NCBI GenBank assembly: GCA_949987705.1
Contig: OX465283.1
Span: forward strand, 5,126,207-5,190,206
Length of the DNA: 64,000 bases
Origin: Thereva unica
Lineage: Eukaryota > Arthropoda > Insecta > Diptera > Therevidae
Direction of reading: 5' to 3'
The translations under genes were made by a program, and so were the position numbers. This document shows positions 36,082 to 48,200 of the stretch, piece by piece. The number at the start of each line of letters is the position of its first letter. The first letter of the stretch is position 1. The notes beneath the pieces were generated by a model. That model made no database searches. It saw only the letters and a program-made list of their open reading frames with translations, and was not told the origin of the DNA.

Positions 36082-36104
36082 TAACAATTCCATAAAAGGA
36101 CAAA

Positions 36105-36893
36105 TCACAACTCAGTTCTTATCAACTGTGGGCCCCGCTTCAATCTTTTTACTTTTCTCTTTTCCTTCTTGGGTTCTTTCTTCGTTTTATTCTCTTCATA
36201 ATACGGATTAACGAAATCCTCAGTCCTTTCAGACTCGTTGATCTCCTGCTTGAATAAATCCAGCATTTTAAAAGTTGGCTCGTCGATTATTTGCGGGAAC
36301 TCGTTAACAAATGCTATGCACCAATTCATGATGTCTTTCCAGCCTTTGTATTTCTTTAAAACGCGATATGTGATGTCGGGAAGATGAAGTATTATATCAC
36401 CAGCCAGACATGAGTTCTCTAGAATTAAGGTAACGGAATCTTGTAACCTTTGATCCGTTGGGAATCCTTGTTTTGGATTATAGTTAGATTGGTGCATTGT
36501 GGCATTATTTTCGTTAATTAACTAAAATGTTTAAAAGGTATGTTTAGTTGCTTAGCAGGTAGTTTTTAGCAATCTTTTTACCTCGAAGATTTTATCAAAC
36601 GCTAGCTCCAACATTTTGTAATTCTTTTCATAATCTGAACGTAGTAAGTGCTTAACAAACAATTTGTGCTCTTCTCTTTTACGTACAAACATGCTGGAAT
36701 CTAAAAAACAATAAATTTAAATATTTTTCATTTATATTTATTTGCTCGAGAAATTACAAATTTTTGGAGTAATTGTGATTTGTCTAGCGCTGAAATCCTC
36801 TTCATTCCGTTCAAGGGAGGTTGCCATCGGCAGTATTGCATTTAATAACAGTATAATAGTATAAATTGGCATTGAGTTTATTGTTGGTGTCAT
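36105..36893 (-). CDS. Ccdc134: CCDC134-like secreted/ER protein
   Basis: Orthologue of CCDC134, a small secretory-pathway protein. Minus-strand exons: 36,758-36,893, 36,582-36,700 and 36,105-36,521; 672 bp, 223 residues (human 229). From the second Met (residue 8) MPIYTIILLLNAILPMATS is a classical signal peptide; the first ATG at 36,893 adds seven residues. Exon 2 has KIYSSMFVRKREEHKLF, matching the family's IYKKMFEVKRRE block. Exon 3 has GFPTDQRLQDSVTLILENS, GDIILHLPDITYRVL, IMNWCIAFVNEFP and a basic tail ending RTEL. The C-terminal RTEL resembles a KDEL-type ER retention signal (human ends QSEL). Exon 1 ends in a weak donor (T|GTAATT) but phase and homology support it. A second, broken copy lies 5 kb away. 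Confidence 0.93.
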
Positions 36894-36899
36894 TTTTGA

Positions 36900-38270
36900 A
36901 CTTAAAATCAGTTATTTTGTTATATTTACACAAGAAAAATCGCGGCAATTCGCTATTTTCAGCCACGAAAGACAGTGGACGTGTTTTGTTTATGGCTTGT
37001 TTGGCCAGCCTATTCACCTGGCTCCGTTTCATCACAAATGTAAGAACTTTGTAACTAGCTGTACCTACAATTGAACTTAATACTTAAGTATGTTGCATAC
37101 ATTTTACGGTTGCCTTTTGGCTAGTATTTAATTATCATACTAACATGTAATAATCTTATGTATTTTATTTGAATAAACTGTTGAAGTTGAAGTTTATGGC
37201 TTGTTTGACATTTCTTATCACGAAAAGGTGACTTTCAATCGAGACTCGAAAGTAATGATTCTTGGCGCGAACCTAACCGTGGAATTGAGGTTAATATTTT
37301 ATTTTGATTAATTTAAAAATCAATCATAAATTTATAATTATAAAGTTTAAGTTAATACTAGATCAACAGTTGATCATCCTTTTAAAGGTATTATTGGTAG
37401 CTTCATCATTATCTGTAGTACTATAGCGTATTAGTGGATTTATTATGCCTCCAGAATTTGTCCATTCCGTTTGGTTCCTCCTCAGCGGAGCCTATGTATT
37501 TCGTCTTTGATTTAACGTTATCTCACTAATTCGAAGTCGATGACACTGATCCAAACATCAGAACGGGTTTGATTAGCATATGGTAAAGTATGCATCTATT
37601 GCATGCTTGGTCAAAACCAAACAAAAGAATGACGGGATTAAGCTGGTCTGTTTCACTATTACAGGAGTTAAAATCAGTTGTCCGACTGTGGATATGGAAG
37701 CTCGGCAGCGGGCAGGCCTCTCGTTAAAGAAAACGCTGCCTTATGGTATACTCACAGTTCTAAAACTGAGGCTGCGTGGCGGTTTTGTATTAATAGGCCT
37801 CCATAATATCGTTATTTTCACGGAAAGTTAAGCTGCCATGTTAGCTGTTAGTCCGAAACCTTGCTGCAGAATAGCCAGCTACCACGTGAGATCGGCCATC
37901 TGGAATTGGATTGACCAGCTATTTCTTCATAGCTGCCAAGCACAGTGCAGTGGCAGACGGCGCACTGAGAGCCCATAACGAAAGGGCAAGGGCGGTGGGA
38001 CGAGTCTGTTAAAGGTCTGTGAGTCCACAGACTTATCCCAAACGTGGAGAGATGCTTTACATGGGAGCGTTTGGAAATAGTTACGACCTTACCCGGTTCT
38101 TGAGTGGACATCGTTTCGAGAAGAATGACTCATCCCTGTGCCTGGCGTATATAGAGCGCATCCGAGTCCCACAAGCTTGGGATGCAGGAGCGTGAAATGA
38201 GTCCTAAATCAATTTTAGGCTATATCAAAAGCCTTAATCTGGAAAGTTTTTCCGACGGAGCTGGCACAAT
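36900..38270. other. Intergenic region above Ccdc134
   Basis: Contains the presumed Ccdc134 promoter (36,894-37,286), a block with homology to 42,010-42,135 (37,287-37,390), and below 37,850-38,270 sequence that is probably decayed LINE without a diagnostic motif. No host gene recognised. Confidence 0.45.
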
Positions 38271-38279
38271 GGATCAAAT

Positions 38280-38400
38280 GTCCGCAAAACTTCCTTTAAA
38301 GAAATAAAAGGAAGCAGCACCAATAAATTGCAACTTAACACCAGCAAATGTCGTGAAATTATCTTCTCCACACACAGGACCACGGCCTGTACTCCCGAAG
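38280..38400 (+). mobile_element. LINE RT C-terminal scrap
   Basis: The plus-strand reading NKLQLNTSKCREIIFSTHRT matches the LQLNxxKCxxMxFS stretch following the YADD box in jockey/R1-type RTs. Nothing further survives. Confidence 0.4.
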
Positions 38401-38639
38401 ACGAGACGATAAAGAAACGACACGAAATAACGAGACGAGACGAAAATATATTTCCTACTCCTGCAGACGACAATCTTATATTGCCTTGCGTTTGTTTGAC
38501 CTATTATGCAAAAAAATTAAAGCTACCAAAATAATTAACAATCCCAGCTTACATTATAGCTTCAAAACCGCTAAGATACAAGCAATGACGTCTGAACGAA
38601 GACGACTACCAGCGTGCTGTTTCGCTGAATTGACGGCTT

Positions 38640-39080
38640 TCTGATGGTTGCTGCCAAGGTTAGGTTATATAGCATAGGCGCCAGTCCATCCCTCTGTATT
38701 AGGCGCACATACTAGTTGAGCTGGTACACTTAATTCGAGTAGGATCTGAAGTAGATTTTGGATGGAGTCGTATGCCTGCATGAAGTCTACAAAGATCTGG
38801 TACACATTAACACTCCTCTCCCAGCATTTTTTAGGAGTTGTTTTAGTGTGAAGAGATGGTTGACCTTCCTCTCCGGAAGCCGGCTTGGTATTCGCTTAGT
38901 AAACTTACTGAGATAGGTTCCAGCTTGGTTTTTATGGAGGTTGTGAATATTTTATATCTTATAGAAAGTAAAGAGATCCCTCTATAGTTCTCACAGCGTA
39001 GTTTATCCCCTTTCTTATGGATAGGGCAAATTGTGGGTTCCTTCCAGTCGTTCGGTAAGTATTCCTCCATCTATATTTTG
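38640..39080 (-). mobile_element. RTE-like LINE, reverse-transcriptase fragment
   Basis: Minus-strand translation: NDWKEPTICPIHKKGDKL and CENYRGISLLSIRYKI, then EYQAGFRRGRST, FVDFMQAYDSI and, after a frameshift, RDGLAPMLYNLTLAA. These are RT motifs in correct order. Same type as 54,730-56,400. Confidence 0.75.
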
Positions 39081-39565
39081 GTGATCAGTTCAGTTCATCA
39101 GTTTTAACGAGTTCCGCGGCTATTCCATCGATTAGTTTCCCTGCATGCCTCTGCCAGCTGATGTCTTTGGTTTAAATTCTTTTCTACCCTTTCTCCCTCG
39201 CTATGATAAAGACTGTTTTAGTGATCTGTATTTTAGTTTATCTGTGTGATCTGTATTTTAGTTTAATTGAGCTAAATAATTAAATAAAATTTTACTTTTT
39301 AAAAAAATTAGATTTTATTTACGACTATATATATAAATCTGCAAAAGAAACTCAGTTGATTGTTTCTTTCTTGTTTCAACACAAATTTGAATAGTTCTTT
39401 TTTTGTTTTAAATAATATGAATTCCGCAATTAATATGAAAACATTTTTATACACGCGTCTCAAGAAATCAATGATATATAGTACTATTATAAAATGTCTT
39501 ATCTCTTTAAGAAAAATATCATAATTTACAAGATACTTAGAAATCCATTCAACACGCATTTCAAG

Positions 39566-40160
39566 TCAGCGATTATCCGTGTTCGGTGCAGGTTTCTGCT
39601 GGAACAGCTTCCCAAACCCTCCTCTACCAGCATCGAAATCTGTCCTATATTCATCTCTGACTTGTCCACCAGTCTTTCCGCGTCCGTATTGTCTACCTTC
39701 AATAAATCCTGCATCCCAGTCAACACGTATCAACCGATCATCTAATCGTGTTCCATTAACATATCTAGAAAACGAATTGTTTATTAGGCAATTGGGGTTG
39801 TACACAAACTATAAGCAATTAATACCTCATAGAATTTTCAGCATCCATACGTTGATAGTATTCTACAAAACAAAATCCGCATGGAGTTTTCTTATATTTA
39901 TCTAAGCCCATTACAATTCTCCGGACCTCCCCGCATCTCGAGAAGAGCTCGTGTATCTGTTCTTCTGTTGTATAAAATGATAAATTACCAACATAAAGCG
40001 TACTAGAAAGTCGGAGGAGTCTCTCTTGATCGCTACGCGAACCCTAAATGGTAAAGAGGTTATGTTTTGTGTGTTGTTAGTTTACGGCGTTAAATATGAG
40101 CTTTCTTGCCTTAAAATGCTGATCACGGTATAAGCCTAATTCTATAGAAGATGATGACAT
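39566..40160 (-). CDS. Cbp20: Nuclear cap-binding protein subunit 2 (CBP20)
   Basis: RRM protein that binds the 5' m7G cap with CBP80 and acts in splicing, export and small-RNA pathways. Minus-strand exons: 40,110-40,160, 39,826-40,043 and 39,566-39,764; 468 bp, 155 residues (human 156). Cap-stacking tyrosines are Tyr11 (LYRDQHF) and Tyr34 ([15 protein letters not shown]). RNP1 is CGFCFVEYY (residues 72-80). Exon 3 has [36 protein letters not shown], then a Gly-rich tail ending APNTDNR as in Drosophila. Intron 2 is a normal 61 bp GT-AG intron. Intron 1 (66 bp, 40,044-40,109) begins GCAAGA after AAG, a GC-AG intron; no GT site gives the conserved protein. Confidence 0.97.
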
Positions 40161-41142
40161 TTTAATTTCATACAGAAATTGTTTATTTCACTATTTAAAA
40201 GCGGCAGGAAAATATGTTTACGCAGTTGACAACTCTACAGCGAAAATTTGACAATTAGGACAAATTTAGGAGTTCGAAGAGATGTTAAGTTGGTTACAAT
40301 TCATGGCGAGTAAAACTGGACGGAAATTGAATATTTTTGTTTAATTAGTCGTTATAATATTATTGTGCGTGGTTAAAATTCTCACCCGGAAATTGAGGGA
40401 AACTGCGCCTGTGACTTGATCTATTTATTTTCCAAATTGTAGTTTCAATGGTCAGCTTTTATCTAGCTTTTATTCCTGGCGTTTTATCTAGCTGCTAATA
40501 CTCTTCTCCTCTTTCTCCGCGTCTTGCCGTCGGCCTTCAGCGTTCCTTCCACTTTTCTCCATCTATCCTCGTTACTCATCATTTGTCTCAGCATGTTTTT
40601 CGGTGTTAGTGGGGACTAAGCCACTTTCCATAGTACTCCCCGAATCTCACATACGTAGGAATCTCACATACGAAGGAGGTATTTCCTATATCTTCCGTTT
40701 GTATTCAAGAACTGCCTTAGGATGTAGCTCACTTCCACCGGCCGTTAACAGACTCGTTCCATAACCTCGCTCCGGCTCCCCTCTAACATATTCTGGATTA
40801 CATATAGTGACGTATGCCGTCGTTCGTCACGCCACATCGTTGAACGGGGTCCTGTATGCGAAAAACGCGCTGAAGGAACTTAGTTTGTATGTGGCCTCCA
40901 TTTTCTGCTGTTAGGCCTCGTTCCCATTAAAATGTTTGTTTAAACGGAAGACTGTGCCCGGATGTTGCTCTGTACACCGTCGGCCCATCTTTCGATTCAC
41001 AATGTAGTGGTCTACCATCTTTCGTTCTTAAGTAAAATTCCAAATAACCGTTGGGTGGGGAGGGGGGGCATACAGATTTACCAGGATATATTAGGGATTC
41101 TAGCACCTTAAAAGAATTATTTGCTTTTTTATTTTAATCCTA
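40161..41142. other. Intergenic region upstream of Cbp20
   Basis: Presumed Cbp20 promoter in the first 200 bases, then sequence of no recognised coding content that looks like decayed repeat (about 40,490-41,060). Confidence 0.45.
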
Positions 41143-41201
41143 AAACACTCGAAAAATTAAGTAACCAGAATATTTATTTAACAATTCCATAAAAGGACAA
41201 A

Positions 41202-41994
41202 TCACAACTCAGTTCTTATCAACTGTGGGCCCCGCTTCAATCTTTTTACTTTTCTCTTTTCCTTCTTGGGTTCTTTCTTCGTTTTATTCTCTTCATAATA
41301 TGGATTTACGAAATCCTCAAACCTTTCAGACTCGTTGATCTCCTGCTTGAATAAATCCAGCATTTTAAAGGTTGGCTCATCTATTATATGCGGGAACTCA
41401 TTCACAAATGCTATGCACCAATTCATGATGTCTTTCCATCCTTTGTATTTTTTAAAACACGATATGTGATGTCGGGGAGATGAAGTATTATATCACCAGC
41501 CAGACATGAGTTTTCTAGAATTAGGGTAACGGAATCTTGCAACCTTTGATCCGTTGGGAATCCTTGTTTCGGATTACATATATATAGATTGGTGCATTGT
41601 GGCATTATTTTCGTTAATTAACTAAAATGTTTAAAAAGTATGTTTAGTTGCTTAGCAGAGACTTTTTAGCAATTCTCTTTTACCTCGAAGATTTTATCAA
41701 ACGCTAATTCCAACATTTTGTAATTCTTTTCATAATCTGAACGTAGTAAGTGCTTAACAAACAATTTGCGCTCTTCTCTTTTACGTACAAACATGCTGGA
41801 ATCTGAAAAAATATAAATTTAAATATTTTTCATTTATATTATTTGCTCGAGAAATTACATATTTTTGGAGTAATTGTAATTTGTCTAGCGCTGAAATCCT
41901 CGTCATTCCGTTCAATGGAGGTTGCCATCGGCAGTATTGCATATAATAACAGTATAATAGTATAAATTGGCATTGGGTTTATTGTTGGTGTCAT
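41202..41994 (-). pseudogene. Ccdc134: Second copy of Ccdc134, frameshifted
   Basis: Same strand as the intact gene and, by eye, about 95% identical across coding parts and both short introns (block 41,143 to about 42,004). The ATG (41,992-41,994), signal peptide and splice sites survive. Exon 3 has a net 4-base insertion near 41,575-41,588 (TATATATA in place of AGTTAG), causing a stop about a dozen residues into the exon, and a 1-base deletion near 41,449-41,453. The C-terminal frame past the deletion is still open to RTEL with two substitutions. Relative to the parent locus the copy lacks about 380 bp of upstream DNA, so it has probably lost its promoter. It lies between Cbp20 and the 3' end of Mks3. 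Confidence 0.9.
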
Positions 41995-42209
41995 TTTTGA
42001 ACTTAACTTGCTAAATATTTTGATTTATGTATAACCGATCACACGATTAAAAATCTATTATAAATGTGTAATTAAAAAGTTTAAGTTAATACTAAACAGT
42101 TTCTAGAAACAGTTGATCATCGTTTTATAGGTAAGTTTGATTACTTAAAATCCTGGGTCTGTTCAAGATTGTCTAGTAGAAAAAATTATTGTTTAGGGTG
42201 AAGATTTTT

Positions 42210-42237
42210 TTTATTTGCAAAATCACAATAGTTTATT
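42210..42237 (-). terminator. Poly(A) signals of Mks3
   Basis: Two minus-strand AATAAA hexamers, at 42,232-42,237 (starting two bases after the stop codon) and 42,210-42,215. The predicted 3'UTR is therefore only a few tens of bases. Confidence 0.6.
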
Positions 42238-42239
42238 TG

Positions 42240-45200
42240 TTACATTAAAAATCTTTTATCAATTAGTGTTTTGTTGGCCACATTAGTTTTCATTCTAAGT
42301 TGAAATATCACACCTAGGAACTGATTGGATATATTATTTTAGGAATTTTATTATTTAAATAAAATATTCAATAAAATTTACCATTATTAATATACAGGTG
42401 ATAACGGCTGCTGCAGTCACCTCGTTTGAAGCAATAAAAAAGGATGTGAAAAGAAATAACTCAAATAAAAATATTTGAAGCTCGTTTCCGTACAAGAAGA
42501 CTTTTCCAAATGCGTTATTTCCATCAATGTAAAATGTTCCTTTGTCTGTTGAAACAAGGTTTTTAAAGTAAAGCATAGAATAATTAATGGAAAAACGTAC
42601 TTTCAGTTAAATAGTTGTCAAATTCACAATCCAAAAAGGATTCCATAAAAGTTTTCTCCTTGATAATATAATCTAAATCTTTAATAGCCTGTAATAATAT
42701 TGGTACTATTAGGTACTGCATGTTGTACTATCAGTCTGCCATGTCGTTTAGGTCATGGTGCATTGTGTAGTAGTACTCGTAGTTTGAAGGATGGAAGCGA
42801 ATAGGATAGTTTAGGAGAGATCTGGGGGTTGTTGGAGCAGATGGCGATGAGCCTTACGTTTGAACTCTTAGGATGTGGTACGAGTACAGGAGATTGTTCC
42901 GCTTCTGAGTTGTTCTATTCAAAAACGAACTAGACCATAGTGTGCGACGGCTGCAGGATGTGAGAGCTAGGCTTTTTTGAGAAAGAGTCTAAGTTTGACA
43001 CACACGTGACACACTTTATACTACCAGTGCGTCATGTCACTCACGTCATGATGCAATGCCTAGTAGTAAGCTTATCTTTCAGGCTGATAAGTCTTTCGTC
43101 TTTTGCCTTGAAGACAATGGAGAAAATTGTCGACCGGGCGAAAAGGGAAACTTATCTTCAACGCCAACCACTAAGCTCCTATCGGCATGCATACCAGGCT
43201 GGCAAGTCCACTGAGACAGCACTGCGCAATCTGGTACTCAGGATGGAATGCGCAGTTCTAAACAAAGGAGTTGCGCTGACGGCCTTTCTCGATATCGAGG
43301 GAGCCTTCGACAATACATCCTTTGATACTATAGCTAGGGCTCTAAGTAGACGCAGTCTAAGTAGCACTTTCTGGAACTGGATTGACTCTATGCTGAGAAC
43401 TCGCAAACTTATGGTCTCTCATGTTGAGGGGTCTCTGGAGGGCACTATAGCAAAAGGCTGCCCACAGGGAGGTGTTTTATCTCCACTTCTCTGGTGCCTC
43501 TTTGTAGATGAACTCCTTGAGCTGCTCAACGGCCGAAACTTTTTCGCCCAAAGTTACGCTGACGATGTCGTCATAGTAGTTACAGGTGAAACTGAAGGAG
43601 CCAATTCAAGGCGCCTGTAGCAGGCACTAGATCTGGTCTCTAGCTGGTGCCAGAGCGTAGGACTAAAAGTCAATCCCGGAAAAGCGGTTCCTTTCACTAG
43701 GAAACGATCACTACCGGGACTTTTGGAACCTACACTCGCAGGCAGAACTATAGGTTTCTCACAACAAGCCAAATATTTAGGAGTGACGCTAGATGCCAAG
43801 CACAACTGGAACCAGCGCATGGACAATCTGATGAGCAGAACGCGCACATCCCTGTTGGCTTGTCGCAGAGCTTGCGGTTCCACTTGGGGCTTGCAACTGA
43901 AAACCATGTATTGGATATACACCACCATCATTAGGCCCATTGTAACTTATGAAGTTTTAGTTTGGTGGCACAGAACGACGCTTAAGGGTTTCATTACCAA
44001 TTTAAGCAGAATTCAAAGAATGGCCTGCTGGGGCCATCAGGACACTTGTTGGCTTGATTACCGGACCCTGTGCGCTAAATTACCACTTATGGAGGATAGG
44101 AAGGGTGGAGGACCCCACATGTAGGCTTTGCCTGGAAGAGGATGAGTCTGCCCTTCACGATCTCTGTGAGTGCCCCGCAATAGCGAGGAGCATGGTTTCT
44201 TTGTCCGAAGAGTCCCTGCTCGAACCCTCAAGTCTCAGAGACAAACCACTAGGCAGACTGCTGAACTTGTTCAAGTTTATTGAGGACCATAGGGAGTATA
44301 TTATCAGGGTCGGTGGATTTATTAACGTCAATCTCTTTGACACATCTGTATACTTACATGATCAACGAAGGCACAAAAAAACCTATTAACACTACTATAA
44401 GCGATCGCTGTTTTCTCCAACGAACTATCTCGACTTTTGTGATTGACAAATTCCTTCTCAAAGTGACTTTGTGAAATACTGGCGGCCTTTAGGAATGGAG
44501 CTAGTAATTTACTGTAGTATGTTCTAGAAAAAAATATGAAACAGATTATATCACTTGAATTGCAACGGTTTTCAATATACATACCTCAAATCGGTTGGTG
44601 CAAGAATTACATAAGTTTGATGATCGGATCCAGTTAATAGCCCACGCTTTCCAGACATATTATACGATTCACGCTGAAGTTGTATAATCATCGAGGACAT
44701 GTCCGTGTCGGAAAATCCATGTGGTGATCTACCATGAATGTAATATCCATAAGAATCATGAACTAGGATAAATACTGATATGTTAGCTATTGAGCAAATG
44801 TCGACAAATTTTTGTAAGGGATTCCCGCATACTCTTTCCCAAATTAGAAGTTTTTGCAGAATTTGAAGTAAATATATGGAGCAGTATACCAAAACGACAA
44901 CTGCCAGCTTAATTGTTCTATCTGTGAGTTGGGCTTTGAATTTTGTTTCAAGTATCTATAAAGTTTTTTTTCTTAAAATTTAGTAGTTAAAGAAATATAT
45001 TGTTTACCTGCATTGCAGCTAAAAATATTATTAATTGCGTTAATATTGATGCTTTCCGTTTCATTGCAAGCTGGATCCATTCATTTGCTACAAAGAATAT
45101 TCTCCAAGCTGAAACTCCGCCGTCATTTATTGAACTTCTTGCCTAAAATTCATAAAACAAAGCTTGAGTGCATGTGCATGCTTCTAGGACTACGACTACA

Positions 45201-48200
45201 GTGCCCACAAATCCAGCTAAAAGAAGACGTATACTTGTGATTTGGTGATGATTTGTCTTCTATCAAAACCCGAGAAGAGTCACTGCAGCCGAACACCTAG
45301 CTGCCGCTGTTAGCAAGTCCTAATCCCACCTCTTCGCAGTGCCCCCTGGGGTACTTTTTCGGAAGGAGCTAACGGGATACGGTTGGTTCTCCACGCCGAC
45401 AACGACCTTTGCCTTCCAGACAAGGACACAAATCGGAACGTGGAATGCAAAAATACTGGATGGACCGCTGGATGAAATCCTCAACCAGATGGACCGGTAT
45501 AAAATCAAGGTCATGAGACTCAGCGAGACCAGCTGACACGTAGACGAGCAAGCTACGCCGCAGGCCGACTTCACGAATGATGGCGGTAAACAAATGTCAC
45601 TTCAACCCAATTACAACTCAACCCGCGTATATGATGCGGAATATCAACCCGACCCAGGTAGAAGAGCTGAGTTGAGTTGAGTGGACTAAGTTTCAACTCG
45701 AACCTACAGGGGTGTAAGAAGTACTACGATCTAACTGAAGACGCAATCGACATCAAGGACGAGTTTCATATGCGACTGAATGAAGTTTTTCGCTCTATTC
45801 CTCTGGAGACATACATGATTGTTTTAATTGGCGACTTAAATGCACAGGTCGGCCCAACAACACCGGCTTAGAACACATAATTGGATATCAAGGCATAGGC
45901 CAAGTCTCTAACAGCAACGGTGACCTTTTCGTTAACTTCTGTAGCTCCTACCAACTCAACATAGGTGAAACTTACTTTTGGCCAAAGAACATACGTAGGA
46001 GACCTGGGTATCACCCGATGGAAAAATGAGAAATCAGGTGGATAACGTGGCCGTCAGCCGCAATGCAATAAACCGTAGACGGTTTAACGTAGACCTTCTG
46101 TGGAACAGCACCAAAAGGGGAGAATTTGCTGGGAAACTGCAACAAACCTTAAACCAGCAAAGCGTTCCTTACGAAATTAATTTTGAGGAGCTGAGATGTA
46201 CAACAAAGGGTTTTATAATAATAACGGCGGAAACAAGCATTGGGTATGTCCAAAGAAATCAGCAACACTAGATCTCGGGTACAACCTGGGGAAAAATTGA
46301 ACGCAGGATGACCCTAAAAAATAACATGAACTCTCCAAGCGACCCGGAAAATGCTATCAACTTGAACGGGAATACTCCCAATTACACTGGGAGGTAAAGA
46401 GAGGTGTTCGGCCTGATAAAAGGCAGCAGAGAAATGAGCTAGCAGAAAAAGCGAAAAACGCGGCACTTATAGGCAACAGTAAGGTGCTGTTCCAGATTAC
46501 TAAACAGCACAAGGGAAAACTCCCTACTAAAAAGCATGGCGTAAACTGTGCGGATGGACGGCTGCGTGTGTAGCGCCGAGGAGCAATTCCAAAGATTATT
46601 TTGTCGCCGTCCTGAATGGTTCATTTGAACAACTAGAAAACAGGGGTGGCATCACGTAAATTGTTTCAATCGACCTCTTCATATAAAAATCTTGAATTTT
46701 TGTATGAACAAGTCGATTGAAACAACTTACGTGATGCCACCCCAGCAAGCCCAACCAATAGAATCATCACTCGTACCCCATCCAAGAAAGAAATAGTAAC
46801 CGCAAATCATGTCGTGGTCAATGGCAAAGCAACGGGAAAAGATGGCATCCCGCCAGAATTTTTGAAAGCTGAATTAAGCGTCATCCAAGAACTATGTAGC
46901 ATGGAACGCCTGTAGCTTTCCGAAGGATTTGGAGTTCGACAAGGCTGCCTACTTTCGCCATTACTCTTTCTTATAGTAATAAAAATTGTCAGCGGTTTTG
47001 ATAGTAAAACAGTTGGCATAGAATGGAAATTGCTACATCGCCTAGGATCTCAACTACGAATTCTGTAGTGATACCGCAGTGATGCATTTTGGAACTCACC
47101 CGTTATGTTTACTGGCCCACAGGATCTCAAAAACATGTTAAACAGTTTGGCAACAGAAAAGCAACAGTTTGGCAGGCTTAAGGTTAACTCCAACTAAAAC
47201 TAAATAAATAAATGTAAACACTCTTGAACGTTAGCGCTGACGTGGCATTGATAGATAAATTCGACGAAATCAGTCGAAGAAAATGAAATTGTATTGGACA
47301 CACCCTGCGGAGCGAAAACGAAAAGCTAGCAAGACAGGCCCTTGACTGGAACCTGTACGGAACCCGTCGACCTGGAAGATCGAGAACAACGCGGAGGAGA
47401 ACTCTATTAGCAGAGGCCGCAACAACTGGGAGATCTTTGTCGGAGCTGAGAGCTGTCGCGCAAAACAGAGATCGCTGGAGGGCAACTGTTTATGTGTATT
47501 TTGAATCCTTTTGCAATATGTTGTTACGAAATTAGCATTAGAAACACTCATCCCCTGTTACTGTACTTATAATAATTGAGTTGTCTGTTTATGATCTATT
47601 TACCTTAGCTTGAATTGCTAATAATTTGTTAATTAATTAAAATAGATTATCTGTCGTTAATTGCACCTACGCTGTCGTTTTTATTTTTCAACAAAGGTTA
47701 TGGGCCCAGATGCCAACTAAATAAAAAATTATTATATAAAACTCATTAAAGAACAAAAAGCTTTTAAATATAATCAAAATGAGTAACATAACGACAAGAA
47801 TTGAAGCGTTAGGGAAATGCAATTTTGATACCTGGAAGATTCAAATGGAGGCACTGCTGATAAAGAATGATACGTGGAACTACGTATGTGGAAAAAATAA
47901 ATGCCCCAATTTGATCGCGGGAGCGGAAGATTCCCAGAAGGGGATAACGGAGTGGGAAGAAGCAGATAGGAAGGCACGGTCGGATTTAATTTTGTCAATA
48001 AGTCCATCGGAATTGAAGCAGGTTAAAAACTGCATAACATCTAATGAGGTGTGGGTCAAGCTTCACTCTATATATCAGTCCAAGGGACCCGCAAGGAAAG
48101 CTACATTGCTCAAGAAATTGATACTATGCAAGTTACAGGATGGTATGGATTTATTAACGCATCTGACAGATTTTTTTGATGTAGTCGACAAATTAGCGGA

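Noticed and set aside
42320..42382. Mks3 last intron acceptor at the GGTGTG site (42,313)
   Set aside because: CCTAG|GT would need a phase-1 donor, but exon 10 ends in phase 0 at ATG|GTAAAT. The CAATCAG acceptor at 42,321 keeps frame and fits family length.
44054..44389. Plus-strand frame covering part of Mks3 exon 8 as a distinct gene
   Set aside because: Its first part is the end of a LINE ORF2; the rest is chance read-through into the antisense of Mks3 exon 8.
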